A stretch of DNA of 64,000 nt, from assembly GCA_965657945.1 (NCBI GenBank), contig CBFHPW010000003.1, positions 1 through 64,000 on the forward strand. The letters are read 5' to 3'. The notes under the pieces are model-generated. The model was not told the origin of the DNA and ran no database searches. It worked only from the letters and a program-made list of their open reading frames with translations. The translations under genes and the position numbers were made by a program. The stretch comes from CAJJDF01 sp965657945 (lineage in GTDB: Bacteria > Bacteroidota > Bacteroidia > Flavobacteriales_D > CAJJDF01). Positions 26,275 through 34,858 of the stretch are shown in pieces. The first letter of the stretch is position 1. Each line of letters starts with the position of its first letter.

Positions 26275-27027
26275 ATGAAAATCAAACTAAGCGCAGTAAT
26301 TATTACTTTTAATGAAGAAAAAAACATCGAAAGGTGTATTCTTTCCTTACAGAATGTAGCCGATGAAATTGTTGTGGTTGACTCTTTTTCGACCGACAAG
26401 ACAAAAGAAATTTGTTTGAAACACCAAGTGAAGTTTTTGGAGCATGCTTTTGAAGGACATATTCAGCAAAAAAACTGGGCAATCACCCAAGCAGAGTATA
26501 AGCATGTTTTATCTCTCGATGCAGACGAAGCTTTATCAGGCGAACTTGAAAAATCTATCCAGAAAGTGAAAGATAACTGGATAGGAGAAGGATATTCTGT
26601 TAACAGAATGACGAATTACTGTGGCAAATGGATTAAACATGGACATTGGTATCCTGATGTGAAATTAAGACTTTGGGACTCAACCAAAGGAGAATGGGGG
26701 GGCAAAAATCCACATGACACATACTTACTGAAATCGGGAAAAAAAGGCGAACATCTCCCAGGTGATTTACTGCACTACAGCTATTACACGGTAGAAGAGC
26801 ATTGGGTACAAGCCGAAAAATTTTCTGAAATTGCAGCAAAAGCTTACCATGAAGCTGGAAAAAAATCGAATTGGCTAAAAATTATTTTCAGTCCAATTTC
26901 TCGGTTTATTTCAGGATATTTGTTGAATAGAGGGTTTCTTGATGGAAAATATGGCTGGATAATAGCTCGAATTACGTTTTGGGAAACAAAACAAAAGTAC
27001 AAACGGTTAAAAAACTATACCTCGTAA
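26275..27027 (+). CDS. Family 2 glycosyltransferase (WaaE/KdtX-like)
   Basis: 250 residues from ATG 26275; a longer frame would start inside the terminator. KLSAVIITFNEEKNIERCIL and IVVVDSFSTDKTKEI are the GT2 nucleotide-binding start, and LSLDADEAL holds the DxD metal site. The later YPDVKLRLW and HYSYYTVEEHWVQAEKFSEI match the WaaE/lipopolysaccharide core beta-1,4-glucosyltransferase subgroup. It probably adds a sugar to lipopolysaccharide core on the cytoplasmic face. The 3' end overlaps dusB by 13 bases. Confidence 0.88.
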   Translation: MKIKLSAVIITFNEEKNIERCILSLQNVADEIVVVDSFSTDKTKEICLKHQVKFLEHAFEGHIQQKNWAITQAEYKHVLSLDADEALSGELEKSIQKVKDNWIGEGYSVNRMTNYCGKWIKHGHWYPDVKLRLWDSTKGEWGGKNPHDTYLLKSGKKGEHLPGDLLHYSYYTVEEHWVQAEKFSEIAAKAYHEAGKKSNWLKIIFSPISRFISGYLLNRGFLDGKYGWIIARITFWETKQKYKRLKNYTS

Positions 27028-28004
27028 GTAAAATTGAAGCTTTTTATCTCCTCCAACGTATCGAACAATTCTTGAACCTCCATTGTTGTTACTAGCTTCA
27101 TTCTCAAAGGCTTGAAATCTCTTATCCCTTTGAAATAATTTGCATAGTGTCTTCTCATCTCTACAATTCCTTCGTGCTCTCCTTTCCATTCCAAAGACAT
27201 CTCAAGATGCTTTTTCACCACATCCACTCGCTCGTTGATAGTAGGTAGCGGTAGTTCCTTACCTGTTTTAATAAAATGTTTTACTTGATTAAAAAACCAA
27301 GGGTTACCGATACTTGCTCGCCCTATCATAACGCCATCAACTCCAAATCGATTTTTGTACTGTACTGCTTTTTGGGGTGAATTAATATCTCCGTTTCCAA
27401 AAACGGGAATGGTCATTCTGGGATTGTTCTTTACTTCCGCAATTAACGACCAATCTGCTTCGCCTTTATACATTTGTTTGCGTGTTCTTCCGTGAATCGA
27501 AATTGCCTTAATTCCAACATCTTGCAATCTTTCGGCTACCTCTACAATGTATTTGGAGTTGTCATCCCAGCCAAGTCTTGTTTTTACTGTCACGGGCAAA
27601 TGAGTAGAGTTTACTATTTCCTTTGTCATCTCCACCATTTTGGGAACGTCTTGCAAAATTCCAGCGCCAGCTCCTTTGCCAGCTACCTTTTTTACTGGGC
27701 ATCCGTAGTTAATATCAATGATGTCTGGATTAGCCCCTTGAGTTACTTCTGTGGCCTTTCTCATCGACTCGATATTCGAACCAAATATTTGAATCCCGAC
27801 AGGCCGCTCATATTCAAAAATATCTAACTTCTTTACGCTCTTCGCTGCATCTCGAATTAATCCCTCTGAGGAAATGAACTCTGTGTACATCAAATCAGCA
27901 CCGTGTTGTTTACACAAAGCACGAAATGGTGGGTCACTTACGTCTTCCATAGGCGCAAGTAACAATGGGAAATCTCCTAACTCTATGTCGGCTATTTTTA
28001 CCAA
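27015..28004 (-). CDS. dusB: tRNA-dihydrouridine synthase DusB
   Basis: 329 residues. LLAPMEDVSDPPFRALCKQH, DINYGCPVKKVAGKGAGAGI (with the catalytic Cys), VKTRLGWDD, ISIHGRTRKQMYKGEADWS and GVMIGRASIGNPWF are the ordered FMN and substrate blocks of the family. It reduces uridines in the D-loop of tRNA. It converges on the glycosyltransferase gene with overlapping ends. Confidence 0.95.
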   Translation of the reverse strand: MVKIADIELGDFPLLLAPMEDVSDPPFRALCKQHGADLMYTEFISSEGLIRDAAKSVKKLDIFEYERPVGIQIFGSNIESMRKATEVTQGANPDIIDINYGCPVKKVAGKGAGAGILQDVPKMVEMTKEIVNSTHLPVTVKTRLGWDDNSKYIVEVAERLQDVGIKAISIHGRTRKQMYKGEADWSLIAEVKNNPRMTIPVFGNGDINSPQKAVQYKNRFGVDGVMIGRASIGNPWFFNQVKHFIKTGKELPLPTINERVDVVKKHLEMSLEWKGEHEGIVEMRRHYANYFKGIRDFKPLRMKLVTTMEVQELFDTLEEIKSFNFTYEV

Positions 28005-28033
28005 AAAAAATTACAATTAGTTTAACTAAAGCA

Positions 28034-28041
28034 CAAATATA
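28034..28041 (-). promoter_or_regulatory. -7 box of dusB
   Basis: TATATTTG on the minus strand, 29 bases before the dusB start. The -33 element is not clear. Confidence 0.45.
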
Positions 28042-28101
28042 ATACCTTTGAGTAATTGGGATTAGAAAAACCAAAGTAAAGTATCAAACTAAGAAAAAGA
28101 A

Positions 28102-28109
28102 TATCTTTG
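28102..28109 (+). promoter_or_regulatory. Possible -7 box of recO
   Basis: TATCTTTG, 45 bases before ATG 28155. A second, weaker box (CACCTTTG) lies nearer at about 28131. Confidence 0.35.
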
Positions 28110-28154
28110 TCTGATAGTTAAAACACTCACCTTTGTCCATCCAACTCAACTTAA

Positions 28155-28853
28155 ATGTATCATAAATCAAAAGGTATATTACTTCGTAAAATTAAGCTAA
28201 CGGGAGGAGGGTTTATGCTGAAAATATTTACCTCCGAGTACGGAATCCGCTCATACTTTGGAAGGACGAGCAAACAAATGAAGAATAAATATCTGCCTCT
28301 CTCAATCGTGAATTTAACGGGTTTTCAGCAGCCAAAAAAAACGGTATATTCTTTAAAGGAATATGAATTAGCAACACCGTTAAGAGACATTTACCAAAAT
28401 ATTTATAAGTCGAACGTTCTAATGTTTATCAATGAAATATTAAACCAAGTCATTCAAGAAGAGGAACCAAATCCCGAAAAATTCACCTTCTTGGAATCCA
28501 AAATTATTGAATTGGAGGACGAGAAGTTTGATTCCAACTTTCATCTTGTTTTTTTGATACAACTAACCTCTTATCTTGGTTTTGAGCCAGATACAAACGG
28601 AGAAGGAACCTACTACGATTATTCAGAAGGTGAATGTACTTTTTCTTCTCCTGCTCATGCTCATTTTTTTGATCAAGAAGAAACCTTGTTGTTTCTCACA
28701 ATTTGCAAAGCAGCATTCGACACGAATGAAAATTTTCACCTTTCAAACACTTCCAGAAAAAGAGGGTTGCAGTTAATTATAACCTATTATCGCTACCATA
28801 CCGAAATGCGTGAATTAAAATCTTTGCCTGTTTTAGAAATGATTTTCAATTAA
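28155..28853 (+). CDS. recO: DNA repair protein RecO
   Basis: 232 residues. The N-terminal OB-fold (SKGILLRKIKLTGGGFMLKI, FTSEYGIRSYFGRTS) and the following helical domain (LATPLRDIYQNIYKSNVLMF, VFLIQLTSYLGFEPD) are typical of Bacteroidota RecO. It loads RecA onto SSB-coated single-stranded DNA together with RecR. The C-terminal zinc cysteines found in some RecO proteins are absent, as is common in this phylum. Confidence 0.88.
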   Translation: MYHKSKGILLRKIKLTGGGFMLKIFTSEYGIRSYFGRTSKQMKNKYLPLSIVNLTGFQQPKKTVYSLKEYELATPLRDIYQNIYKSNVLMFINEILNQVIQEEEPNPEKFTFLESKIIELEDEKFDSNFHLVFLIQLTSYLGFEPDTNGEGTYYDYSEGECTFSSPAHAHFFDQEETLLFLTICKAAFDTNENFHLSNTSRKRGLQLIITYYRYHTEMRELKSLPVLEMIFN

Positions 28854-28869
28854 ACCCATTCCGTTTTTT

Positions 28870-28877
28870 TATCTTTG
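28870..28877 (+). promoter_or_regulatory. -7 box of the alkaline phosphatase gene
   Basis: TATCTTTG after a run of T, 20 bases before ATG 28898. The spacing is the same as for the glycosyltransferase gene at 26275. Confidence 0.5.
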
Positions 28878-28897
28878 ATAAATCGAAAACAACCAAT

Positions 28898-30046
28898 ATG
28901 AAACAACCCATATACCTTCTATTCATCTTTCTAATTGTGCTGTTTTCTTGTAAAGAAAACATTTCTGATGAGCCAACAACCAATGAAAGTTCACAAGAAA
29001 GCACCAATTCTGGACCAAAAAACATTATTCTGCTAATTGGAGATGGAATGGGAATTTCGCAAATCACTGCTGGAATGTACAGAAATGGCAACCAGCTTGA
29101 ACTCGAACGGTGCAAAACCATTGGTTTGATCAAAACAAACTCCAAAAAGGAATTGATCACAGATTCATCTGCTGGAGCAACAGCTTTTGCTACCGGAAAA
29201 AAAACTAGAAATGGAATGGTTTCGCAGGCGATGGAAGATTCTGCCAACTACAAGACATTCATAGAGTATGCCGAAGAAAATAAAAAATCTACCGGCCTAG
29301 TGGTTTCGAGTACGGTAACTCACGCCACACCGGCCTGCTTTTATGCACATTATCCGAGAAGATACAACGCAAATGAACCTATCTCCGCACAATTCGTAAA
29401 TAGCGGAGTTGAGGTGTTGATTGGTGGCGGTAAAAAGTATTTTGAAAACAGAAAAGACGGTAGAAATTTGCTGGAAGAATTATCCAAGAAAGGTTACACC
29501 GTTCTAGATACTTTAACTTCAGGGTTCGACACAAAAGAAGTGTTCAAGATGGTGTATTTGTATGCGCCAACTCAACCAGGGAAACTTGTTTTTACTGAAG
29601 GGGACGAAGCTCCTAGCAGAGGACCAATACTTCCTTTGGGTACACAAAAGGCAATAGACGTATTAGAAAAAGACACCAACGGATTCTTTCTGATGGTAGA
29701 GGGTTCGCAAATAGACTGGGGAGGTCATAACAACGATTCAGAATACATCATAAACGAAATGCTAGATTTCAATAAATCTGTGAAAATCGCTCTTGATTTT
29801 GCCGAAAAGAACGAGGAAACACTTGTGATTATAACGGCAGATCATGAAACAGGAGGTTACGCGATTATTGACGGAAAATTGGACGGCTCCGAAATGACCG
29901 GAGGATTTTCAACTAAACATCACAGCGCTTCCATGATTCCCGTTTTTGCTTATGGAAAAGGAGCAGAAGTATTTTCAGGAATTTATGACAATACCGCTAT
30001 TTTTTACAAAATGATGGATGCTTTTGGATTTCAAACGACAGATTAA
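28898..30046 (+). CDS. Alkaline phosphatase, lipoprotein form
   Basis: 382 residues. The lipobox IVLFSCKE puts Cys18 at the envelope. NIILLIGDGMGISQI binds the first metals, ITDSSAGATAFATG carries the nucleophile (about Ser90), VTHATPACFYAHYPRR and MVEGSQIDWGGHNND hold further ligands, and ITADHETGGY and STKHHSASMIPVFAYG complete the two-zinc site. The enzyme releases phosphate from organic esters outside the cytoplasm. No Pho-box was searched for or noticed. It stands alone. Confidence 0.94.
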   Translation: MKQPIYLLFIFLIVLFSCKENISDEPTTNESSQESTNSGPKNIILLIGDGMGISQITAGMYRNGNQLELERCKTIGLIKTNSKKELITDSSAGATAFATGKKTRNGMVSQAMEDSANYKTFIEYAEENKKSTGLVVSSTVTHATPACFYAHYPRRYNANEPISAQFVNSGVEVLIGGGKKYFENRKDGRNLLEELSKKGYTVLDTLTSGFDTKEVFKMVYLYAPTQPGKLVFTEGDEAPSRGPILPLGTQKAIDVLEKDTNGFFLMVEGSQIDWGGHNNDSEYIINEMLDFNKSVKIALDFAEKNEETLVIITADHETGGYAIIDGKLDGSEMTGGFSTKHHSASMIPVFAYGKGAEVFSGIYDNTAIFYKMMDAFGFQTTD

Positions 30047-30120
30047 TTTGAGCCCAAATTGAAGAAAAAGTTCTAAAACCAGTGAATACTCCTCATTTTA
30101 ATCACTTTATGTCATCATAA

Positions 30121-30171
30121 TTTTCGATTTAAATCGCATATTATTATGTTTTTTTTCGATTACAATCACTA
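30121..30171. promoter_or_regulatory. Phased direct repeat, possible operator before the AAA ATPase gene
   Basis: TTTTCGATTTAAATCGCATA (30121-30140) and TTTTCGATTACAATCACTA (30153-30171) begin 32 bases apart, close to three helical turns. The first contains a perfect 12-base palindrome, CGATTTAAATCG. Both lie immediately upstream of the -7 box at 30179, as a repressor or activator site would. The regulator is unknown. Confidence 0.45.
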
Positions 30172-30178
30172 ATTAGTA

Positions 30179-30186
30179 TATATTTG
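30179..30186 (+). promoter_or_regulatory. -7 box of the AAA ATPase gene
   Basis: TATATTTG, with six bases (GGGTGG) before ATG 30193, so a leaderless or nearly leaderless transcript is predicted. Confidence 0.55.
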
Positions 30187-30192
30187 GGGTGG

Positions 30193-31317
30193 ATGATACC
30201 CCGAAAGATAGAAGATATAATCAGGATTCGGCTTTTTAAAGGAAAAGCTATATTGCTATTTGGCGCTCGCCAAGTGGGAAAAACTACGTTGGTGAAAAAC
30301 CTAGCTAAGATTAGCCATAAAAAAGTTTTGCACCTAAATGGAGACGAACCTGATGTACGAGAATTGCTTGGCTCAATTTCTTCTTCTCAGCTAAAGAATT
30401 ACATAGGCAACAACGAGTTGGTAGTCATTGACGAGGCTCAGCGAATCCAAAACATGGGAATAACGCTGAAATTAATTACCGATAATTATCCCGAAATTCA
30501 AGTAATTGCAACTGGCTCTTTTTCTCTTGATATTGCTAATTCTGCCAAAGAACCGCTCACAGGTCGGAAATTTGAATTCACGCTTTATCCATTTTCTTTT
30601 CAGGAATTAGTGAATAATCATGGATTGCTGGAAGAAAAAAGACAATTAGAGCAGCGATTAATATATGGTTCTTACCCAGAAATAGTTCAAAATCCCAACA
30701 AAAGCGAAGAATTACTCAACTTGATTTCTGACAGTTATTTATACAAAGATTTACTATTGATTGAAACCATCAAAAGACCTAAGTTGCTCGCTAAATTATT
30801 GAAGGCATTGGCTTTGCAGATTGGAAACGAAGTTTCTTATAACGAATTGTCGCAATTTGTGGGGGCAGACAAGGGAACGGTAGAAAAATACATCGATTTA
30901 TTAGAACAGACTTTTGTCGTTTTTACGCTTGCATCATTTAGTCGAAATGTGAGGAATGAGCTGAAAAAGAGTAAGAAAATATACTTTTACGACACAGGAA
31001 TAAGAAATTCGATTATTGGAAATTTTAATCCGGTTCACTCCCGAACGGATATTGGTGCATTGTGGGAAAACTACCTCATTGCCGACCGTATTAAAAAAGC
31101 GGAATATGGAAAAATTAGAACTAATTTTTACTTTTGGAGAACCACCCAACAGCAAGAAATTGATTTAATTGAAGAAACTGATGGAAAACTTGCCGCTTTT
31201 GAGTTTAAATGGAATGAAAAAGCGAAAGCAAAATTCCCCAAAACTTTTTCGGGGAATTATCCAGGCGCTGAATTTGGAGTAATAACTAAACAGAATTACG
31301 AAACTTTTTTAACCTAA
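30193..31317 (+). CDS. ATP-binding protein, AAA_14 with DUF4143 C-terminal domain
   Basis: 374 residues from ATG 30193; a TTG three codons earlier would overlap the promoter box. Walker A is GARQVGKT (residues 24-31), Walker B LVVIDEA (76-82), and IATGSFSLDIA is sensor-like. After residue 200 comes the DUF4143 region, with a winged-helix-like part (LSQFVGADKGTVEKYIDLLE) and a PD-(D/E)XK-like end (FYFWRTTQQQEIDLIEE, AAFEFKWNEKAK). These ATPases are widespread, patchily distributed and of unclear function. The gene continues with 3 bases to the next start. Confidence 0.88.
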   Translation: MIPRKIEDIIRIRLFKGKAILLFGARQVGKTTLVKNLAKISHKKVLHLNGDEPDVRELLGSISSSQLKNYIGNNELVVIDEAQRIQNMGITLKLITDNYPEIQVIATGSFSLDIANSAKEPLTGRKFEFTLYPFSFQELVNNHGLLEEKRQLEQRLIYGSYPEIVQNPNKSEELLNLISDSYLYKDLLLIETIKRPKLLAKLLKALALQIGNEVSYNELSQFVGADKGTVEKYIDLLEQTFVVFTLASFSRNVRNELKKSKKIYFYDTGIRNSIIGNFNPVHSRTDIGALWENYLIADRIKKAEYGKIRTNFYFWRTTQQQEIDLIEETDGKLAAFEFKWNEKAKAKFPKTFSGNYPGAEFGVITKQNYETFLT

Positions 31318-31320
31318 ACC

Positions 31321-31794
31321 ATGGCAGAAGATTTAACCTTAACCAAAACCTCTAAAGAGGAAAAGTATCAGGAATTAATTCCTCAACTAACAGCATTAAT
31401 TTCAGGAGAGAGTGATTTCATTGCTAATCTTGCTAATGTCTCAGCAGGACTCAAAGAAGCATTTGGTTTTTTATGGGTTGGTTTCTATCTTGTGAAAAAT
31501 GAGGAGCTGGTTCTTGGTCCGTTTCAAGGTCCAGTGGCTTGTACACGAATTCAGAAAGGAACTGGAGTATGTGGCAGTGCCTGGAAAAAAGCTAAGACTT
31601 TAGTAGTTCCAGACGTTTCTAAATTTGACGGACATATTGCTTGCAGCTCTCTTTCTCAGTCAGAAATTGTTGTCCCTATCTTCAAAAGCAATGAAGTAAT
31701 TGCTATGCTGGACGTGGATAGCAAAGAATTGAATACTTTTGATGAGGTTGACGCCAATTATTTATCGTTACTCATGAATGAAATAAATTTCTAA
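31321..31794 (+). CDS. msrC: Free methionine-(R)-sulfoxide reductase (GAF domain)
   Basis: 157 residues, a single GAF domain. Cys74, Cys84 and Cys108 occur with the spacing of the catalytic and resolving cysteines of E. coli fRMsr (PVACTRIQKGTGVCGSAW, GHIACSSLSQSEIVVPI). It reduces free methionine-R-sulfoxide formed by oxidative stress. It follows the AAA gene by 3 bases, so it is probably read from that promoter. Confidence 0.88.
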   Translation: MAEDLTLTKTSKEEKYQELIPQLTALISGESDFIANLANVSAGLKEAFGFLWVGFYLVKNEELVLGPFQGPVACTRIQKGTGVCGSAWKKAKTLVVPDVSKFDGHIACSSLSQSEIVVPIFKSNEVIAMLDVDSKELNTFDEVDANYLSLLMNEINF

Positions 31795-31818
31795 CTTTTG
31801 GGTTACCACTTTTACTAC

Positions 31819-33411
31819 ATGAAACTATTCTACTCCCTTTCGATACTTTGTGGCCTCTTATTGATTCAGAGCTGTGCTCAAATTTCTGCGCCTACTGGAG
31901 GTACTCCCGATACGACTCCTCCTATATTGGATAGTTTGGGTACAATTCCTCTCAATTATTCCACCCATTTCAAAGGAGACAAACTCACCTTAACTTTTGA
32001 TGAATATTTTGTTCTCAAAAACCCAAAACAGAATGTTTTTTTCTCGCCCAGTATAGAAAACGAACCAGAATTTTTGGTAAAAGGAAAAACACTTACCATT
32101 CTTTTGAACAATACCCTTAGGCCAAACACGACCTATACCATTAATTTTGGAGATGCTATTTCAGATTATTCTGTAGGCAATGCTATTCCTGATTTTAAAT
32201 ACGTCTTTTCGACAGGAAAATTCATCGATTCGATGAGCACAACGGGAAAGGTGATTGATGCATTTTCTGGCAAACCACAACCCAATGTTCTCGTCATGTT
32301 GTACGAAAATGCCTTAGACTCCGTTGTCTCTTTAAAACGTCCAGATTACTATGCAATTACCAACAAAGAAGGAAGTTATTCGCTTACTAATCTCAAAACG
32401 GGAACATACAAACTATTTGCTTTAAAAGATGAAAATCGGAATTTTTTGTATGATCTACCCAATGAACAAGTGGCATCGCCCGATTCTCTTGTTTCATTAT
32501 TTTCAGATACTATTTCCTCTTACCACTTGCTTTCACTTTTCGCCAGGGACTTTGTTAAACAATCTGTTACAAGTAAAAAGTATGAATATCCCGGAAAACT
32601 TGCTCTCACTTTTGCAAGGCCTGTCAAGAATTGGAACGTTGCCTATACAGATAGTTTAGATTTAGGTTTTATAAAAAGTGAAATGAATGAAGAAAAAGAT
32701 TCACTCGTCCTCTGGGGAGTGGAGCTTGCCAACCAAAAAACTAAATTAACAGTAAAACTTGATACACATACATCTGTTGTAAATGTATACAAGTACAAAA
32801 TCCCTTCCAAGGAAATTGAATTGAGCAAAACAAAATCAGACCGAAGTATTGATTCAAAATCCGCACTTTCGATCACGTTCAACAACCCCCTTTCAGAGGT
32901 CAATCGCGATTTAATTTCCGTTTTGAAAGATTCCTCGTTTATTCCCATAGATAGTGTTTCTCTAGCTATGAAAACTTTGAGTATTTATTTTTCTAAATCT
33001 GAAGATCAGGACTATCGTTATAGGTTGTTGCCTCAATCGGTAGAAGACATCTTTGGGAATAAACTAAAAGACACATTAGAAGGGCTTATTTCGATTAACA
33101 AAACTAGTTTTTACGGTAGTTTTACGCTCAATGTACTTCCTAAAAATGACTCCGTTCAATACATTCTTTATTTAGTGAACGAAAAAGGAGAAAAGGTGGG
33201 GACTCAGAATTTTATGGGGATATCTACCGTTTCGTTTTCTCAGTTGAATCCCGGTAAATACAAACTAAAAGCCTTAGAGGACCGAAATAAAAATGGTCGT
33301 TGGGACACTGGAGATTACTACCTGAAGAAAAAACCTGAACAAGTGTTTTATTTTCCTATTGAATTGGATATTCGATCCAATTGGGAAATAGCTGAAAGTT
33401 GGGAGTTTTAG
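31819..33411 (+). CDS. Lipoprotein with bacterial Ig-like (SbsA-type) domain
   Basis: 530 residues from ATG 31819. MKLFYSLSILCGLLLIQSC is a lipoprotein signal; APTGGTPDTTPPILDS follows, as in a conserved Bacteroidota envelope family. Residues 45-140 form an Ig-like fold (KLTLTFDEYFVLKNPKQN, LRPNTTYTINFGDAISDYS). A carboxypeptidase-regulatory-like segment comes next (TGKVIDAFSGKPQPNVLVML, GSYSLTNLKTGTYKLFALKD), and the same K-L-A/E-D-x-N pattern recurs near the end (LNPGKYKLKALEDRNKNGRW). The role is unknown, probably structural at the outer membrane. Confidence 0.82.
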   Translation: MKLFYSLSILCGLLLIQSCAQISAPTGGTPDTTPPILDSLGTIPLNYSTHFKGDKLTLTFDEYFVLKNPKQNVFFSPSIENEPEFLVKGKTLTILLNNTLRPNTTYTINFGDAISDYSVGNAIPDFKYVFSTGKFIDSMSTTGKVIDAFSGKPQPNVLVMLYENALDSVVSLKRPDYYAITNKEGSYSLTNLKTGTYKLFALKDENRNFLYDLPNEQVASPDSLVSLFSDTISSYHLLSLFARDFVKQSVTSKKYEYPGKLALTFARPVKNWNVAYTDSLDLGFIKSEMNEEKDSLVLWGVELANQKTKLTVKLDTHTSVVNVYKYKIPSKEIELSKTKSDRSIDSKSALSITFNNPLSEVNRDLISVLKDSSFIPIDSVSLAMKTLSIYFSKSEDQDYRYRLLPQSVEDIFGNKLKDTLEGLISINKTSFYGSFTLNVLPKNDSVQYILYLVNEKGEKVGTQNFMGISTVSFSQLNPGKYKLKALEDRNKNGRWDTGDYYLKKKPEQVFYFPIELDIRSNWEIAESWEF

Positions 33412-33417
33412 CCTTTA

Positions 33418-34857
33418 TCAAGTAAAAGGCAGCCTATTTTTCGAATGGTAAATATCCATGGCAACAATGATAGCAAAGCAAGTCCAAACAGGAACGGAAG
33501 CCTTATCCGTATCTAGGTAATTATTCAACACTCCGTGAACAAAATAGGAAACTAGAGCAAGCATAACGGATAATAATAGTGTTTTTAGTTCCTTGTCTTG
33601 TAATTTGATATAAAGCATACTTCCTCGATAAAAAACAAAGAACAAAAGAACAAGAAACGAGAATAGACCGAGGACTCCCATTTCGGACAACGCACCCAAA
33701 TATTCACTGTGAGCATTTCCTTTGTTACCAAAATTTGTGCTAATTACAGTAATTTCGCTTGAGTGTTGAAATGGAGCATATTCAAATGCATAAGTTCCTG
33801 GTCCCCAACCAAAAACAGGTCTTTCTTCAAACATACGCAAAGCGCAGTTCCACCTATTTATTCTTTCGAGGTTAGAGGCATCCGTGGACACATTCGAGAT
33901 GGACTCGATATGTTTACTGATGTTTTCAGATGAATCTGTTTTGTTCTTGCTCAATGCAATAGAGATATCCGTGTAATACTGAACCCCCACAAAACCCCCA
34001 AAAAGAGCAAGTAGAACTACGTATTTAACATGGATTTTTAACTTAAATAATCCCCAAACTCCGAGGGCAGCAACTAAACTCACCCAAGCAGCCCGTGTGT
34101 AGGAGTAAAGTAAACCAACGCTCAAAATCACTAAGAACAAAATGAGAATGTATTGAATGATAGCCGAGTTTTTTTTACGAGAAAGCAACCCAATAGCAAG
34201 AGGAATATAAAAAGCAACAATGGCACCATACGAAGTGTGATCCTTGTAAAAAGGAGACATAATCCAGTGAGCAGCCTTTTGATCAAAGCCCCAAGTGTAA
34301 TGGCGAATTAGTGTAATAAGTACCACGAGGGAGAGCGAAATTAAATAGAGCCAAACAACCCGATACATGTTCTCTTTTTGCTTAAATACAACGATCAAAT
34401 AGAAAAATAAAGGAATGACAAACCAAAGTTTGGCAATCAAGAATTTTAGCGATATTATGGGGTTGGAACTTGTAAATACCGTGATTGCCATCCAAGAGAG
34501 GTAGAATAATACAGAGAGAGTTACGGGATGATTTACGAAATGTTTGTCGTACGTTCCTCTGAGCAAAGCTCGAATGGAAAGAAGAATCATTAAACCAAAC
34601 AAGATAGGTTCTGTGGGCAAGTAGAAACCAACATTTCCCAAAGAAAGTTGTTCTAAATTTAGCGAGAAAGGAGTACAAAGAATAACAAAAAACAGAAGTT
34701 CTTTGGTCTTGTAAAAGCTAAAATAGATGATACTTATGGCTACTGGTAAAAACGACAAGTAATAATTTTCATGGAATAGAAAATACCCGTTAACCCCTAT
34801 AAATACTATACTGAGGAGGAAAAGAAGTGTGTTATGTATCGAAAATGCCTTGGGCAT
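33418..34857 (-). CDS. O-antigen ligase / polymerase family membrane protein
   Basis: 479 residues with 11-12 membrane helices. The Wzy_C loop contains RPVFGWGPGTYAFEYAPF and NAHSEYLGALSEMGVLGL, the periplasmic motif with the conserved histidine. Such proteins either polymerise repeat units (Wzy) or transfer O-antigen to lipid A core (WaaL); sequence alone does not decide. The adjacent wzz-like gene, one base upstream, favours a polymerase role. Confidence 0.85.
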   Translation of the reverse strand: MPKAFSIHNTLLFLLSIVFIGVNGYFLFHENYYLSFLPVAISIIYFSFYKTKELLFFVILCTPFSLNLEQLSLGNVGFYLPTEPILFGLMILLSIRALLRGTYDKHFVNHPVTLSVLFYLSWMAITVFTSSNPIISLKFLIAKLWFVIPLFFYLIVVFKQKENMYRVVWLYLISLSLVVLITLIRHYTWGFDQKAAHWIMSPFYKDHTSYGAIVAFYIPLAIGLLSRKKNSAIIQYILILFLVILSVGLLYSYTRAAWVSLVAALGVWGLFKLKIHVKYVVLLALFGGFVGVQYYTDISIALSKNKTDSSENISKHIESISNVSTDASNLERINRWNCALRMFEERPVFGWGPGTYAFEYAPFQHSSEITVISTNFGNKGNAHSEYLGALSEMGVLGLFSFLVLLFFVFYRGSMLYIKLQDKELKTLLLSVMLALVSYFVHGVLNNYLDTDKASVPVWTCFAIIVAMDIYHSKNRLPFT

Positions 34858-34858
34858 A

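Noticed and set aside
30193..31794. AAA ATPase plus GAF protein considered as a defence or toxin-antitoxin pair
   Set aside because: The GAF protein has the three cysteines of a methionine sulfoxide reductase and no toxin-like partner is present; adjacency alone is not enough.
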